A program made the position numbers and the translations under genes. Shown here one piece after another: positions 54,546-64,000 of a DNA stretch of 64,000 nucleotides. The stretch covers positions 52,352,093-52,416,092 of the forward strand of contig CM069437.1 in the NCBI GenBank assembly GCA_035610365.1, given 5' to 3'. Source of the DNA: Aquatica leii (lineage: Eukaryota > Arthropoda > Insecta > Coleoptera > Lampyridae). A model generated the notes under the pieces. That model saw nothing but the letters and a program-made list of their open reading frames with translations, was not told where the DNA came from and searched no databases. Position 1 is the stretch's first letter. Each line of letters opens with the position of its first letter.

Positions 54546-57280
54546 CTACGACTAACAGATAATACGATACATTGTATGTTTAATTGCGATTAGGCAACGT
54601 TGTGCATTGTGATTGTCTAACTTCATTTCCGTGCAGATCAAAGTCATTTCCATACAGGTCAAACCTATTAACGTGCAGGATGATGATCACAAATTATAAA
54701 ATTTGAAAACGAAATCATTGAGGGTCATGTAGATGCTATTGCGTTAGTTTTATAGCGTAAAATCAGTTTGTTTTGTAAATTACATATTTTAGGTTATGTT
54801 TGCAAACGTTGACATTTAGTAGTGACTTTTTTGTAATTAAATGTAAATATATTTTAAAAGTTCAAGGTAATTAGAATTGTTTCTTGTAGAGTTTCCTTTT
54901 GATGGGAAGGAAATGTCAACAGTAATTTATCGGACTTTTGCTGTTGCAGTGTTATAAATGAGTTACGATTATAAAGATCAGTTTAGAAATAACAATCACT
55001 AAAGTTTGCATGTCCGACAAATTGAGTAATCCAATTCTTGAAATATAATTACTCATTTTGTAATAACATGCTCAAATTAATGTAAAGAAGTTAGTATTTA
55101 TTAACATCTATCAGTTTTTTGAACTGCATGACAGTTTAGAAGTAACCAATTATTTATTGGCGTTTATTGATAGTTGCAAGATACCAAGATGTTTCTTTCG
55201 CACATGCCTGATATCTGTATGTTATTATTTATCCTTATATTAACGCAGTTTTAATAAGTATTGATGTATACTTTTACTACATATTATATTATAATATTAT
55301 AAAAATAAGCTATTCGCACATTGTTAAAAATTTAATCATAAACACTTGGGACTTACGTTATAATAATTAACACAAAATAAATACAAATAAGGTCAATTGT
55401 TACAATTCTAATGCAAACCACTGGTTTATACATTGAAAAAATTATATATTTAGATGTAATTATAAGCAAAAGCACTTAATCACTTGTTTCCATCTACAAT
55501 GGGCTTTGTTAACAATTAATTTCTTATATTTAAGCTACTTTTGCACTAAAGATTATTGTAACATATTTCATATTAGATCCATTAGGATAATCAACTAACT
55601 TGCATTTTCTAAAAGAAATTTTTTGTTATAAAAAGAATAAAATAGTTTTTAGCTTAAGTTCAATTTTTTAACTGCGTTTTTTTAAAATTAAATAATAAAA
55701 AATTCGTTCAATACAAAAACTTCAAATGCAGATTTTAAAAACCGTATTTGATGTAGTAGAATATAGCGTAACGTTTTAATTTTTGTATGATGTTTAACTG
55801 ATCTAACACTGTAGAACAAATTAATTACTTTGTTTTTTTTCTTATAAAAATGAGCGTAATATACTAAATTGTGAAGTGAAAACGTTTAATCTATGTCGAA
55901 AATACTTGTATCTTTGTTTATATGTACATTAACTGTTTCGACGAACTTATTTCGATGTTTGCTTTGACAACTTAACCTATAAATGTGATATAATTATAAA
56001 TGTTCAAAACATGATATATCTGTAGTTACTTTAAATATGTTTTTTACACCGTTGCATGAAACATATGAATTCTATATACTTGCGTGCTTCTTGACATAAC
56101 TTTTTTTTTATTTTAGTGTTCCTGCTGATAATTTTAATTGCAGAAACAAATTTAGCTTATTGAAGTTGGACAAAATGTACAGGACAAAAGGTTAAGCATT
56201 TTGTCAGGTATGTACGTAAATTACAAGCTACTTTTGAAGGTACATGTTTTTTTTAGACTCGACAAAATATTTAGTGCAACATACAGTGCGATAACGAAAT
56301 GCAACCTATAAGTTATTCAATTTTAACATCATCATTAATGAATTACTTACAGTGCATGGTTTTAAGCTTGTAAGATGGAAGAAAAGTTATTAATTTACCT
56401 ATTGAAAAGGAATTTTTATTTATGCGTTGTTTTGCATGATTATCGTTGCACTCAAAATTGTAAAATATTTGCTTTGCTATTTGTTCATTTAATGAAAGTG
56501 TCGATTTCTTGCTTAAAAGTTATAATGCTTATCAATTATAATCAGAACTCATGTTTTGTTGAGAATTCCTTTGGTAATTTTTTTTAAATTACGGTGATTT
56601 GTAGATCTGGACTTGGTTTATAGTTGGTTTGATCTGGATAACTTATTTATATATTTTAACAATACTATAATTCTTTCCAAAATTGTTGTAATATCGGTGT
56701 ATCTATTGGTTATATTCATTATCCTTCAGTAGTATTAGTATGAGTATAAACTGGGTTACAGTGTCATTAAAACAAGAATGAGTTAGTCCAGTTTGTGATA
56801 AAATTTGTGATGTAAATGTAGTTTTCAGTAGACTTTATGTTTCTTTTTTAAATTTTTCATGTTGAGATTAGGTTATATATTGCTTAGCTTCATTATCAAT
56901 AGCATTATGGAGAGAATGAAAAATATTAAATTATATGAGCAAATGGAGATATTTTTGGATAATGATAAGGTTATCTCCTTGTTTTGGTTTAGGTATTATG
57001 ATTCTTTATATTTGAAAATTTTTTAATGTACAATAATACACTATCGTTTAAGTTTGCAAACTTGACGCCTCTCGAATTATTTGATTATGCAATTTCTTGT
57101 GTGGCAAAGCTACGTTATCGATTGTTACTGTTATTAACAAACTTTGAATCTGTGTTAACAATTAACCTCATGTTACTTCAACATTTGTACTTGTTTACAA
57201 TCACTCTTAATGTTGTAGGATGTCTTGGAGCATTACCTATTAACAACAGCACCTGATTAGCTGTGTTGGTTGAAATTCTG
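54546..57280. other. Long AT-rich spacer, no gene seen
   Basis: No frame longer than about 76 codons with any domain similarity. A loose direct repeat TCATTTCCGTGCAGATCAAAG / TCATTTCCATACAGGTCAAAC lies at about 54626-54668. Confidence 0.45.
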
Positions 57281-57348
57281 TGTCGGATGTTGATCAAATT
57301 AATGATCCCTTGTATAGCAGGATACAAGGAAACATTCACTTCAGATTA

Positions 57349-57392
57349 CATAAGACGTTTCGTATTGTTTAACCAGCACTTCATCAGGCTGC
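57349..57392 (-). ncRNA. Hammerhead ribozyme 1 (minus strand)
   Basis: Minus strand: CTGATGA (57387-57381), stem II GTGCTG/CAATAC with one mismatch and loop GTTAAA, GAAAC, then GTC ending at 57354. All invariant core bases are present. Stem III has only the AC-GT palindrome, as in Penelope-type hammerheads that may act as dimers. Stem I is weak here because TT follows GTC. Confidence 0.75.
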
Positions 57393-57940
57393 TCCTTTAT
57401 TTAGTAAGAAATATAAAATAGTTTAAGTAAAAATAACAAACATTTATAAACATGTGTCATGAGAGATAAATGCAGAGAATTAAGAGAAGAGGTTATGAAA
57501 ATAGAGGAAATCTTGGACCAAAACGGAAATGGAGCGGAGTAGATCGAAGAAGTATGGAGAAGGAGGAAAAAGTTAAGAGGAGAGGAGGGATAATGAAATG
57601 TATTAAAAAAAAGTAAATAGAATGTAATGTGGTAATTGTAAATATGGGAAGCGCGAACCAATTTGTAAGCTTAAGCAACCAAATAAAGTTAAACTTATAT
57701 AAACATGTATCAGAAAAGTAAAAAACTAACAGAGTAAAAAAAAACTAACTAGTTAAAATTTACAATGTTTAATTTTATAAAACCAAATTAAAATTAAAAA
57801 TTAAGCGTTTTAAGAAATTAACAACATTGTAAATTTTGACTAGTTAGTTTTTTTTACTCTGTTAGTTTTTAGTTCTGACATGTTTATAGATGTTTGTTAT
57901 TTTTACTTAAACTATTTTATGTTTCTTACTAAATAAAGGA

Positions 57941-57983
57941 GCGGCCTGATGAAATGTTGTTAAACAACACGAAACGTCGCATG
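57941..57983 (+). ncRNA. Hammerhead ribozyme 2 (plus strand)
   Basis: CTGATGA (57946-57952), stem II TGTTG/CAACA with loop TTAAA, GAAAC (57971-57975), GTC (57976-57978), then GC that pairs with the GC before CTGATGA. The core is intact and cleavage would fall after 57978. Stem I is only two pairs and stem III is minimal, so activity is more likely as a dimer. Confidence 0.8.
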
Positions 57984-58181
57984 TAATCTGAAGTGAATGT
58001 TTCCTTGCATCCTCCTATAGAAGGGATCATTAATTTGATCAACATCCGACATACAATTACCAGGAAGCGAACATTCTTCGAATTTAAATATTCTTGTATC
58101 TCTATTATAAAATAATTTTTAAATGAATTATCAAATAATTGAGCAGTAACTCATGTTTTTTTGTTTGTTAACTTTTTAAAG

Positions 58182-58342
58182 AGCTGGCAACTCTTTGTTT
58201 GCGAGAACTCAAGGATTCTGATCTCTATAAACCAGCATTAGTTAACATTTCAAATTTCCCGAGGCATTACTACAGAACAAGAGCGGCAAACTATCTTGAT
58301 CCGCTTAACATAAAGGCAAATTTTGGTTCTTTAATAATACAG
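58182..58342 (+). CDS. Possible orphan exon, unknown protein
   Basis: A pyrimidine-rich acceptor TTAACTTTTTAAAG ends at 58181. The frame reads LATLCLRELKDSDLYKPALV, then NISNFPRHYYRTRAANYLD and PLNIKANFGSL, open to ACAG|GTTTTC at 58342. Composition is richer in GC than the flanks and amino-acid use looks like a real protein. I recognise no family. The entering codon needs one base from an upstream exon, which I could not find. It may belong to a plus-strand gene with large introns or be a relic. Confidence 0.35.
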
Positions 58343-59799
58343 GTTTTCATAAAACTTTTGTTTTAAGTTTTGTTTCGTCTACACCAAACACTCGATTAGG
58401 GTAAATTAGCCATCACTGATATACAATTTTATTTATTCCGCAATCGTCTGATCGCGGGGTAAAAATGACAGAACTAAATCATTAAATGGGGCATGCAAAT
58501 TGCATCAAGCTCACACACTTGCTAAGCTAAGCTTGCTGTAAACTTATATTCTTGCGTGATAAGCTTGAATCACAGTATATATTCATACAGTAGTTTCACT
58601 TCTACGTTTTTGTGGACAAAATATTTTTGCGCGTGGGCTATTGCGTATATTCCAAAAACAATATTAATTATTTTTTTTTATAAATGTGGGCGGCATTCAT
58701 TGCTGTTGTATGTTAAATTGTTTAAGTTCATTTGATGGTGACAGAAGCAGTAGTAATGTAGCTTGGTAATGTAGCACTCACATGCGCCTGGGCTGTGCGC
58801 ACTCGTTTTTGTGTTCAACTTGTATGTCCACAAAGATATACCTACAAAGAGTAAGATTACTGTATCACATTATACTGTGCTTGAATCAAGAAGCTTGCAG
58901 TTGATTTCAAATTCAAAGATTAAAGCGCACGTACCTAAAAACTGCAGTGCTTAAACAATTCTTGAACTAATGAATTTGCAGTCATTGTATTTTTTTAGGT
59001 TTGTTAATATTCCTAAGCGTGCGTCCTATTTAATACGCCGTTTACGTGTGTATATTAACTAAGTAAGTTACAAACTTAAACTTGCTTAAACTATTATTAT
59101 CGATACGTAGCTATGTATCTATGTATACGTTTTTTTAAAAGTAATAAAGGAAGTTAGTGTTGGAGGTAGAACGTAGCTAACAAAAGTACTTAGATTCGAG
59201 CTACTATTCAACGATAGGATCGAGTTAGGTTAGGTGATATACATAGCTAGATGTTAACTAGGCAAGGTACCTAAATTCTGATTACTCATCAGAGATAGGA
59301 TTAACTTAAGTGTTGTAGGTAGATCCTACATAAACCACCGTTACAAACAAAGTCAAAATCGAACACAAAATCCTAGTTTGAATCTAACTTGTGGTGTTAC
59401 TAGGGAACTTAACAAAATGTACTTTGTGTACTTGATTATAAATAATATATAAAACAAGACTTTATTTAAATGAACAAAAAATGTCGCAATGCAAGAAGTA
59501 ATTACAAATTTAGCTTTCTTAGAACACAATTCGACAACTTGCTTAATTCTGTTATGATTTCTTCAGTTGACTCTGTTTGCTAAAGTGTGTAAATTGTCTT
59601 TGATAAACTTTATTTTGGGGTATACATTTTACATCAAGATAATATTATTTTCAAGAGCTTGAAAACTTGGTAAAAGCTTGAAAGCTTGACCTGTAGAAGC
59701 GTGGGTTGGCTAATATTAAACTTGGTTTTATTATTTAAAAGCTTGGCTTGACTTCAAGCCAAACTTTTGAAAACCAAGCTAGGCCTGTGAATCCCTATT
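58343..59799. other. Spacer with degenerate repeats
   Basis: At about 59170-59310 two loosely similar units share GGTAG..CTA.AT..ACTA and a GATAGGAT word. At 59650-59785 many AAGCTTG words and the dyad TTGGCTTGACTTCAAGCCAA occur. No gene seen. Confidence 0.4.
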
Positions 59800-60660
59800 C
59801 GGGAGCACTATAAGTGCTTTGTTTCCATTAGCTGCATTAAAGTTTTTTAAAATTTTCCAGCTGTCACTAAGAGCGTTGGCGTACCCCACCAGGCTGTATC
59901 TTTCTGGCAGTTTGAAAATGCTATCGTATAGGTACCAATTTCTAGTAAACAGGATCGGTCCAACTGCATTGGGGGTATCTCTAAAGTATTTGTCTACTTC
60001 TGGTTTCGATGGTTAGCTTTACTTGGGCCCTTCTGTCGTAGAAATAACTTTTACTGTTGTTAACTATGTTTTCGGGTAGCATTCTTCGTTTCATTTGCCC
60101 GATCATGGTAGGAAACCACGTTTAATCAAAGGACCTTCGATTCGTGTGAGATTATGATGCAGTATTGGCCTTTTGCTTTTTCTTCTTTTACCAACTCCAC
60201 CAATCTTCGGATGATGTCCGTCGTAGATTTTCTCTCCGCAAAACCGTATTAGTCGGCGCAGAAATTACCGTTTGCTGCTACGTGATATATTATCCTAATG
60301 GCGACTATTCGGTAGCTCTTAGGCTCGGTCATGCCTTTTTCCTCCAGCTTTGAAATAAACTTTATCATATTTATTTTTCAATTATTGGGAAAAGTGCCCG
60401 TTCTTAAGCACAAATAGAACGTTGACTTTCGGATGTCTCGAATGATCTCGCCCGCTTGCTTTCGGAGGCAATGAGGGATTTTTTAATGCTTTTTTTATGG
60501 ATAACTTTTATCTTTTGCCCGTGGTCATAGAAAACATCGACCATTACCGCTTCGCGGAACCTTTCTTAGAAGTTCATTTTCATTTTGTGTCAAATCTTCT
60601 TACACAGTCATACGACACTTTTCTTTTAGTTTCCGCGGTAGTAGTCTAAGGCGAGGGAGT
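59800..60660 (-). pseudogene. R1-like non-LTR retrotransposon RT fragment
   Basis: On the minus strand SYRIVAIRIIYHVAANGNF near 60320-60260 and AERKSTTDIIRRLVELVKEE at about 60240-60180 match the SYRPI... and GRSTxDAIxxLV blocks of R1/I-like RTs. Further on, RYSLVGYANALSDSWKIF near 59910-59860 resembles a VVGYADDLA catalytic block with the second D lost. Stops break the frame. It directly follows the piggyBac 2 coding end. Confidence 0.5.
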
Positions 60661-60689
60661 GCAAAAACTTTCGTCTGAAAATCTTGTCA

Positions 60690-62208
60690 TTTCTATTATT
60701 TTATAACACCAAAGCATTAATTCCACTTATGTTTAAGATGTTGAAGAAAACGGTAAGTGGCCAACGACTGCTATTTCTTGCCACATTATACCCTGAACAC
60801 ATCTTGTCTACAATGTCAACCCTGTATTTGGTATTATTGTAGGAGTTTACCATGTGTGGTAAGGAAGTCTCAGCATCAACTTTGTTATAATTGTGCATAG
60901 TGGACAAAATAAGCACATTTTTCTTTTTTTTTGTAACGTACGAAAGCAAAGTGCAATCGTTCTGAAAAGCAAATAAACATGTCTTTTCAGTTCTATTTGA
61001 AATATTTATAAACTCTTTAGGAAGTCCTTTTTTGTTCTTCCTCATCGTTCCAAGCGCGATAAGTTTATAGTCCTTCTTTAGGTCGATTACCAGAGGATAA
61101 CTGTCTATTGTGATATTTTGCCACGTTTCTTTTACAACTGACACTAGACGCTTCACAACATCAATTGGTTTATTAGATAATCTGAATTGTCCTTCTGGCT
61201 GGACTCCAGGATATATTTCCAAATTTACCGTGTACATACTTTGCACGTCTACCAAGGCAAATATATTAACCCCATATTTAGCTGGTTTTGACGGTATATA
61301 TTGCCTAAAAGGACAACGGCCTCGAAATGAAATAAGTTGCTCGTCAATGGTTAGGTAACGTTCGGGTACGTACATTTTTTGGCAATTCTCTACAAATATT
61401 TGAAAAATTTGCTGTATAGGGACTAGTTTATCAAGTGTTCACCTTTCCACTCCTGAACTTATATCATCAAAACACATTGACCGAAGTAGAAATCGAAATT
61501 TTTGATAACTCATAGTGCAATAAATAGCTTCAATACCTGTACCATCTGTGTTCCATAGATCTTTTACTTGTTGTCTTCCTGATTTATAGGACATTTCTTC
61601 TTCCATGTAGTACCGTCCTTTCCGATGTAACATGTGATATTCTCATCTTCATCGGCCAATACGTTCTCTTCATCACTGTCGTCACCAACTTGTTCAGATT
61701 TGCTTTTGTGATCACTTTCATCCAAATTATCGGCTTCATCTAAATAATCATCGTCTGCTTCTATTCCGAAATTTTCGTCTTCAGATTCCAATTCTTTCAG
61801 CCATTTTCACCACTGATTACGGTCCCTACTGTGGGTGTTCATTATTGACTACCAACTAAAAAAGAAAAGTCACTTTCTATTGTATGACATTTGACTGGTA
61901 ATGTTTTCTTGCATAAAGAATAAAAACTGTGATTTAACAATGGAATAATCTCTTACAATGGTTTAATAATTGTAATAAAAATTGATCAGACTTACCACAA
62001 GTCAAATAGCTGTTGTTGAAATCGTGGATTCGACAAGCGTCGCGTGGGATACAATCGTATCCCACAGATAAAAACAGTTATAAGTTACAACAGAAACTAC
62101 CTGCGAGGATTAGAAGCGGGCGTATGAATAACTACTGAATCACGTGACGCGCTAGAGCAGTTTTGATACGCCTGGGATACGTGTGTATCCCACGCGAGTA
62201 CTGGAGTG
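60690..62208 (-). mobile_element. piggyBac element 2, 5' end intact
   Basis: The transposase lies on the minus strand. Its 5' terminus, read inward, is CACTCCAGTACTCGCGTGGG next to TTAA 62209-62212. Two palindromes TGGGATAC-4-GTATCCCA lie at 62173-62192 and 62045-62064. A matching left end was not found near 60.6 kb, where R1-like sequence begins, so the 3' end is probably lost. Confidence 0.75.
60701..61797 (-). pseudogene. piggyBac 2 transposase, catalytic core intact
   Basis: 61791-61564 is an acidic N-terminus (DDDYLDEADNLDESDHKSKS). 61633-61439 reads KDLWNTDGTGIEAIYCTMSY and FRFLLRSMCFDD, the FxxlxrxLRFDD entry. The long frame 61375-60701 (224 codons) carries the core: TIDEQLISFRGRCPFRQYIP with D11, ITIDSYPLV with D91 in place of the usual DNFFTS, LGTMRKNKKGLPKEF, and YRVDIVDKM with D187/D190, then SSRWPLTVFFNILN. 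All three catalytic aspartates are kept. The frame is broken between the N-terminal parts, and the cysteine-rich C-terminal domain is absent, so this is not a working gene as it stands. Confidence 0.85.
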
Positions 62209-62519
62209 TTAATATAATATTTAACTATTTTTTCGTTGGAAATTTGACTAATACAATTAAGCCTTTAGTTATCGTTGGCAGATCAATTATTATAAGATCA
62301 TCTTTTTCTTCTGACTGTGTAAATATATCAATATCTTCAGAATCTGTCATAAAACTGCTATCAGAAGTTTTACGTTTTTTTCTGGATTTTCATGCAACAT
62401 TTCGAACTATCTGTAATGTTTCTTTTAACACTTAATTTCTTATTTAAACTGTATATTCTAGTTTCTTTTAATTCTTTGTCTTACTCGCGTTTTTTTTAAT
62501 TGGGGTGGTTCTTAAAATT

Positions 62520-63540
62520 TCAGATTTTTTCTCTGAAACTTTTTATTTTCATTTGAAATGGTTGGTTTTGAAAATGGTTTAAGGTCAGTGAGCGAAACAA
62601 GCAGTTTCTGGTTAACTGAATCTTCCTCCTCGGCGTTTCTTGCGTAACAATCATGACTTCTTTATTGCGAACTGTTTGTCTAAAATTTTCTTCATTTAAA
62701 CCACCTTTAATTATTACTTCTACGTATGTGACAGTTAAAGTGATGAAATCATCGTCACTGAATATGTTTGGGTTGAACGAAAAAATCCCAATAGATCTAA
62801 ACTTAGAAATACAGTTTCGTATAGTGAATGCCAACGGATAAGCCTCAACCAAAATTTTTGCGATATTGCAAATGGTTGGCCTCGATTATTAAGAGACCAA
62901 GCTTGATAATGCAACACGTAGCAAACACTCTCTTATAGGAGCTGCAGCTATGACTAGTGTGAGGTGATATAGTGGTAGAGTTAGCAAAATGATTTTCTTT
63001 AGCTAACTTTATGATCTGTAAACAAATATGAACTTTGTGGTTATGTACTAGTGATTTAGATGTGGGTTTGGTATGTCTAATAAAAAGTTGAAACCATTGC
63101 ACAAAAAGATCTGATGTTATCCAAGTTGATGTTGAGGCGACCCCAACGGTTCCAGGAGGAGAATATTTAGTTATAAAATGTTTGTAATTTTTCCGATGAA
63201 AATTTAATACGGGAGGATATTATTTCCAATCGCGTTTATATAACCTACCATTAAGATTAAAGTTTCCTTTTCGCTAAAAGTTATTTGGCCTACTTGTTTA
63301 TTACTTTTTCTTGCAATGACTTTTTCTGTTTCTTGAATTGTTGTAAGCCTAGCTTCATCCACATTGTAAAAGTCCTAATTGGTGCTTTTCATATACTTCT
63401 TGAAGTTTAAAAAAAATCGTTGAACGACTGGTTTGTTGAAGCCCGTAGCTTTGCCCGAAGATTTCGCTTCTGCCGATCTTAAGAATAACTTCTTTTGTCG
63501 TTTTAGAAATTTACCGGCTGCTTCATTTTCTACTCACGAA
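62520..63540 (-). pseudogene. pogo-like (DDE_1) transposase, broken
   Basis: From 63540 downward: KATGFNKPVVQRFF near 63440 and TMWMKLGLQQFKKQKKSL near 63350, where the NVDETG motif is decayed. Then FITKYSPPGTVGV near 63155, FIRHTKPTSKSLVHNHKVHI near 63080, with the N-H of the second catalytic site, and AKENHFANSTTISPHTSH near 63000. The C-terminal part at 62852-62520 reads FRSIGIFSFNPNIFSDDDFI, a clear match to the insect pogo fxxtGIxPfNxxiFxDxDF motif. Several frame changes and stops. Confidence 0.75.
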
Positions 63541-64000
63541 GCAGTACTGTTCTTGACATCCGACTGTCACATGTTTCACTTTCTACTTTAATTTGATAAC
63601 AATGAAAATATATTTTTGGTTCAAAGCAATCAATAAAAAAATAACAGATTCTAATGGAAATTTATAAATTGTTGTTTAAAAATTAATTATTTGTAACGCA
63701 GTGCAGTGCCGCTTATTGATTTCTTAGATAACAATATTATTCTGGTATTTTAGTAAAGACAATATAGAAAACACATCTTTTATAGTAATGAATTATGTCG
63801 GTGTTTTATGGCCACGATGTAGAACCAAGTATCTAAATTAACAATTGAAATTTGTTTTAATAATGGGCGAGTTCTTGAAAGAAAGTTTAGAAGTGTAAGC
63901 AGCAAAATGAGTCAAGAACTATAGACTTTAAAACTTCGAAACAATTTATTTATGGACTATCGTTTCAAAGATTCTTCATTTATTTTTTTTTAATATACGC
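63541..64000. other. Spacer to the window end, no gene seen
   Basis: AT-rich with no supported frame or repeat. Confidence 0.4.

Larger units (their letters stand above)
57281..58051. mobile_element. Foldback element with two hammerhead ribozymes (Penelope-type terminal repeats)
   Basis: Arms 57281-57458 and 57874-58051 are 178 bp each and reverse complements with few differences. Each has one hammerhead, reading outward. Inside, a second pair of arms (about 57697-57770 and 57814-57885) shares TATAAACATGT with the outer arms. This suggests an original palindrome of about 250-bp arms around a 45-nt centre, later opened on the left by an unrelated purine-rich insert at about 57459-57696 that ends near AAATAAAG. 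No RT is present in or next to it. Confidence 0.85.

Noticed and set aside
1..64000. CRISPR array, operons or prokaryotic genes
   Set aside because: No regularly spaced repeats, no ribosome-binding sites and no dense coding; the window is eukaryotic.

Overview
The window is AT-rich animal nuclear DNA with introns, almost certainly from an insect. Three things point there. A two-exon gene of the Scylla/Charybde (REDD1/DDIT4) family is the only host gene I can name. The transposon set is typical of arthropods: Ty3/gypsy with a CWYH-type Gag knuckle, piggyBac, ZMYM-type hAT, pogo/Tigger, Tc1, DUF4817-type IS630 and Penelope-like elements with GIY-YIG. There are no operons, Shine-Dalgarno sites or dense ORFs. 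I cannot fix the order from sequence alone.

Layout. 1-6.1 kb: a non-LTR retrotransposon split by a Ty3/gypsy element (1201-5815) with LTRs that differ at one base and a 4-bp target duplication. 7.0-18.7 kb, minus strand: the Scylla/Charybde gene, with a TATA-type promoter near 18.67 kb, first coding exon 18418/18420-18240, an intron of about 9.9 kb, last exon 8322-7961 and a long AU-rich 3' UTR. Its intron holds a repeat-family ORF with an SDGCCGQNKN motif (9.4-10.3 kb), a minus-strand gypsy remnant whose integrase runs straight into an OARD1-like macro domain (12.15-10.49 kb), a 560-bp MITE beside a large hairpin (13.6-14.3 kb), a broken proline-rich coding tract (15.1-16.6 kb) and a SINE head (17.4 kb). 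21.0-28.9 kb: two ZMYM-type hAT transposons tail to tail; the first is split by a second hAT, which is split by a foldback MITE, each junction with a readable target duplication. 29.5-32.1 kb: Tc1 and DUF4817/IS630 transposases. 32.6-36.3 kb: hairpin repeats, a decayed hammerhead motif, a third ZMYM-hAT piece and a jerky/Tigger transposase. 37.0-43.1 kb: two pogo elements, the second split by a Penelope-like element. 44-48.6 kb: a second Penelope RT scrap, a THAP-domain relic and structured repeats. 49.1-54.4 kb: the 13.8-kb MITE family again, split by a 4.8-kb piggyBac at TTAA, itself carrying a LINE. 57.3-58.05 kb: a foldback element with 178-bp arms, each carrying a hammerhead ribozyme facing outward. 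59.8-63.6 kb: an R1-like LINE piece, a second piggyBac with its three catalytic aspartates intact, and a pogo-like transposase.

Nearly all coding potential here is decayed mobile DNA. The likely functional parts are the Scylla/Charybde gene and perhaps two orphan exon-like segments at 28.5 and 58.2 kb. The observations most worth following are the paired hammerheads, the macro domain in a gypsy element, the dispersed repeat with a compensated stem change, and the several nested insertions that can be dated relative to one another.
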